The notes under the pieces are model-generated. The model did no database searches. It worked only from the letters and a program-made list of their open reading frames with translations, and was not told the origin of the DNA. Of a stretch of DNA of 5,174 nucleotides, positions 4,588-5,174 are shown piece by piece. Both the position numbers and the translations under genes were made by a program. The stretch's first letter is position 1, and every line of letters starts with the position of its first letter. This stretch comes from Planctomycetia bacterium (GTDB lineage Bacteria > Planctomycetota > Planctomycetia > Gemmatales > Gemmataceae), in the NCBI GenBank assembly GCA_025356615.1, contig JANXSH010000546.1, forward strand, positions 1 to 5,174, in the 5' to 3' direction.

Positions 4588-5174
4588 GCTGGCTCCTGCT
4601 GCGAGAGGCAATGGAGCGTCCCGAGTCCCCAGATCAGGTCGCCGGAATGGATGCCGACGACCTCGCGTCCGGGGAACAGGCCCGCCAAGATGCCGAGCGC
4701 CTGCCGGTCGCGGGCGTCGTTGAACGTCGGCACGAGGACGACCTCGTTCGCTATATAGAAGTTCGCATAGCTCGCCGGGAGTCGCTGATCGTCGAACACG
4801 ATCGGCGACGGCATCGGCAGCGTGACGATGTCCAATGGCCTACCGTCGAGGTCCGTCATCCCGCGCAGGCGCTCGAGGTTGTCGGCGAGTATCGCATAGT
4901 TCTCGTCGCCGGGGTCGTCTTCGACGGCCGCGACGACGGTTCGCGGCCCGACGAACCGCGCGATGTCGTCGACGTGTCCGTGCGTGTCGTCGCCGACGAT
5001 CCCCCGGTCGAGCCACAGCACCTTTTCGACGCCGAGGTACTCGCGGAACACGGCCTCGAGGTCGGCCCGCGATAGGTCGGGGTTGCGCGCCTGGATCGGG
5101 CTGAGGAGGCATTCTTCCGTGGTGAGCATCAGCCCCGCGCCGTTGACCTCGATGCTGCCGCCCTCGAGGACGAC
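4584..5174 (-). CDS. aguA: Agmatine deiminase / peptidyl-arginine deiminase family enzyme, N-terminus outside window
   Basis: Agmatine deiminase hydrolyses agmatine to N-carbamoylputrescine and ammonia in arginine-to-putrescine metabolism. About 196 C-terminal residues are present of a family length near 340-370; the reading frame runs off the window end. Visible family signatures are VVLEGGSIEVNG at the start, LTTEECLLSP, the catalytic histidine block GDDTHGHVDDIARF, SYANFYIANEVVLVPTFND, and the C-terminal nucleophile cysteine in GLGTLHCLSQQEP (residue 189 of the visible part). Putative peptidyl-arginine deiminases share this fold, but the TTEECLL and HC-x-S/T-QQ-P signatures fit agmatine deiminase well. 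The stop codon TGA overlaps the GTG start of the membrane protein. The usual partner, N-carbamoylputrescine amidase, is not in the window and could lie upstream beyond its end. Confidence 0.9.
   Translation of the reverse strand, partial: VVLEGGSIEVNGAGLMLTTEECLLSPIQARNPDLSRADLEAVFREYLGVEKVLWLDRGIVGDDTHGHVDDIARFVGPRTVVAAVEDDPGDENYAILADNLERLRGMTDLDGRPLDIVTLPMPSPIVFDDQRLPASYANFYIANEVVLVPTFNDARDRQALGILAGLFPGREVVGIHSGDLIWGLGTLHCLSQQEPA
4588..4597 (-). promoter_or_regulatory. Ribosome binding site and GTGA coupling junction
   Basis: AGGAG (4593-4597 on the minus strand) lies five bases before GTG at 4587. The GTG overlaps the TGA of the agmatine deiminase gene (4584-4586) by the four-base GTGA arrangement. 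This decides the start of the downstream membrane protein in favour of GTG over the ATG 24 bases earlier. Confidence 0.65.

Noticed and set aside
4588..4611. ATG at 4611 as start of the DUF1559-like protein
   Set aside because: It would overlap the upstream gene by 28 bases with no good ribosome site, whereas GTG at 4587 has AGGAG at five bases and a GTGA overlap.
1..5174. CRISPR array, tRNA or rRNA genes
   Set aside because: No regularly spaced repeats, and no tRNA or rRNA signature was noticed on either strand.

Overview
The window looks like a chromosomal stretch from a GC-rich planctomycete or close relative. The evidence is a minus-strand gene resembling the DUF1559 family, which is greatly expanded in Planctomycetes, together with high-GC codon use and an IS630-type transposase of a kind common in that phylum. 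This is family-level inference; no marker gene fixes the taxon.

Layout. (1) Positions 1-1154: an apparently intact IS630-family (DD34E) transposase on the plus strand; no terminal inverted repeats could be recognised. (2) Positions 1213-1298: a frame-broken copy of the first ~95 bp of the gene that starts at 2276. (3) Positions 1300-2060, minus strand: a type II toxin-antitoxin pair. The antitoxin-like protein (ribbon-helix-helix-like N-terminus) is intact; the VapC/PIN toxin has an in-frame amber codon at codon 4, which separates the start from the first catalytic aspartate. (4) Positions 2061-2275: divergent intergenic region. (5) Positions 2276-3148, plus strand: a class IV (PLP fold type IV) aminotransferase with its lysine and cofactor glutamate in place. 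(6) Positions 3114-3210: a long nested inverted repeat between convergent genes, which also encodes the aminotransferase's last residues. (7) Positions 3218-3370, minus strand: an unrecognised 50-residue small protein with a good ribosome binding site, preceded by a leader that can form three hairpins. (8) Positions 3646-5174, minus strand: a two-gene unit in which agmatine deiminase (N-terminus outside the window) overlaps by GTGA a two-span membrane protein with a DUF1559-like C-terminal region.

How it fits together. Positions 1-2275 read as an accessory block (transposase, decayed gene fragment, damaged toxin-antitoxin module) lying against more ordinary metabolic genes from 2276 on. The most unusual point is that the toxin-antitoxin module is flanked in direct orientation by two copies of the aminotransferase 5' end, one decayed and one intact, with the decayed copy ending at the toxin stop codon. 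This suggests that the module arrived by, or became trapped in, a duplication or insertion at the start of that gene. I see no clear new multi-gene defence or metabolic system. The best candidates for new biology are the small protein with its structured leader, the nested inverted repeat, and the flanking-repeat arrangement of the toxin-antitoxin module.
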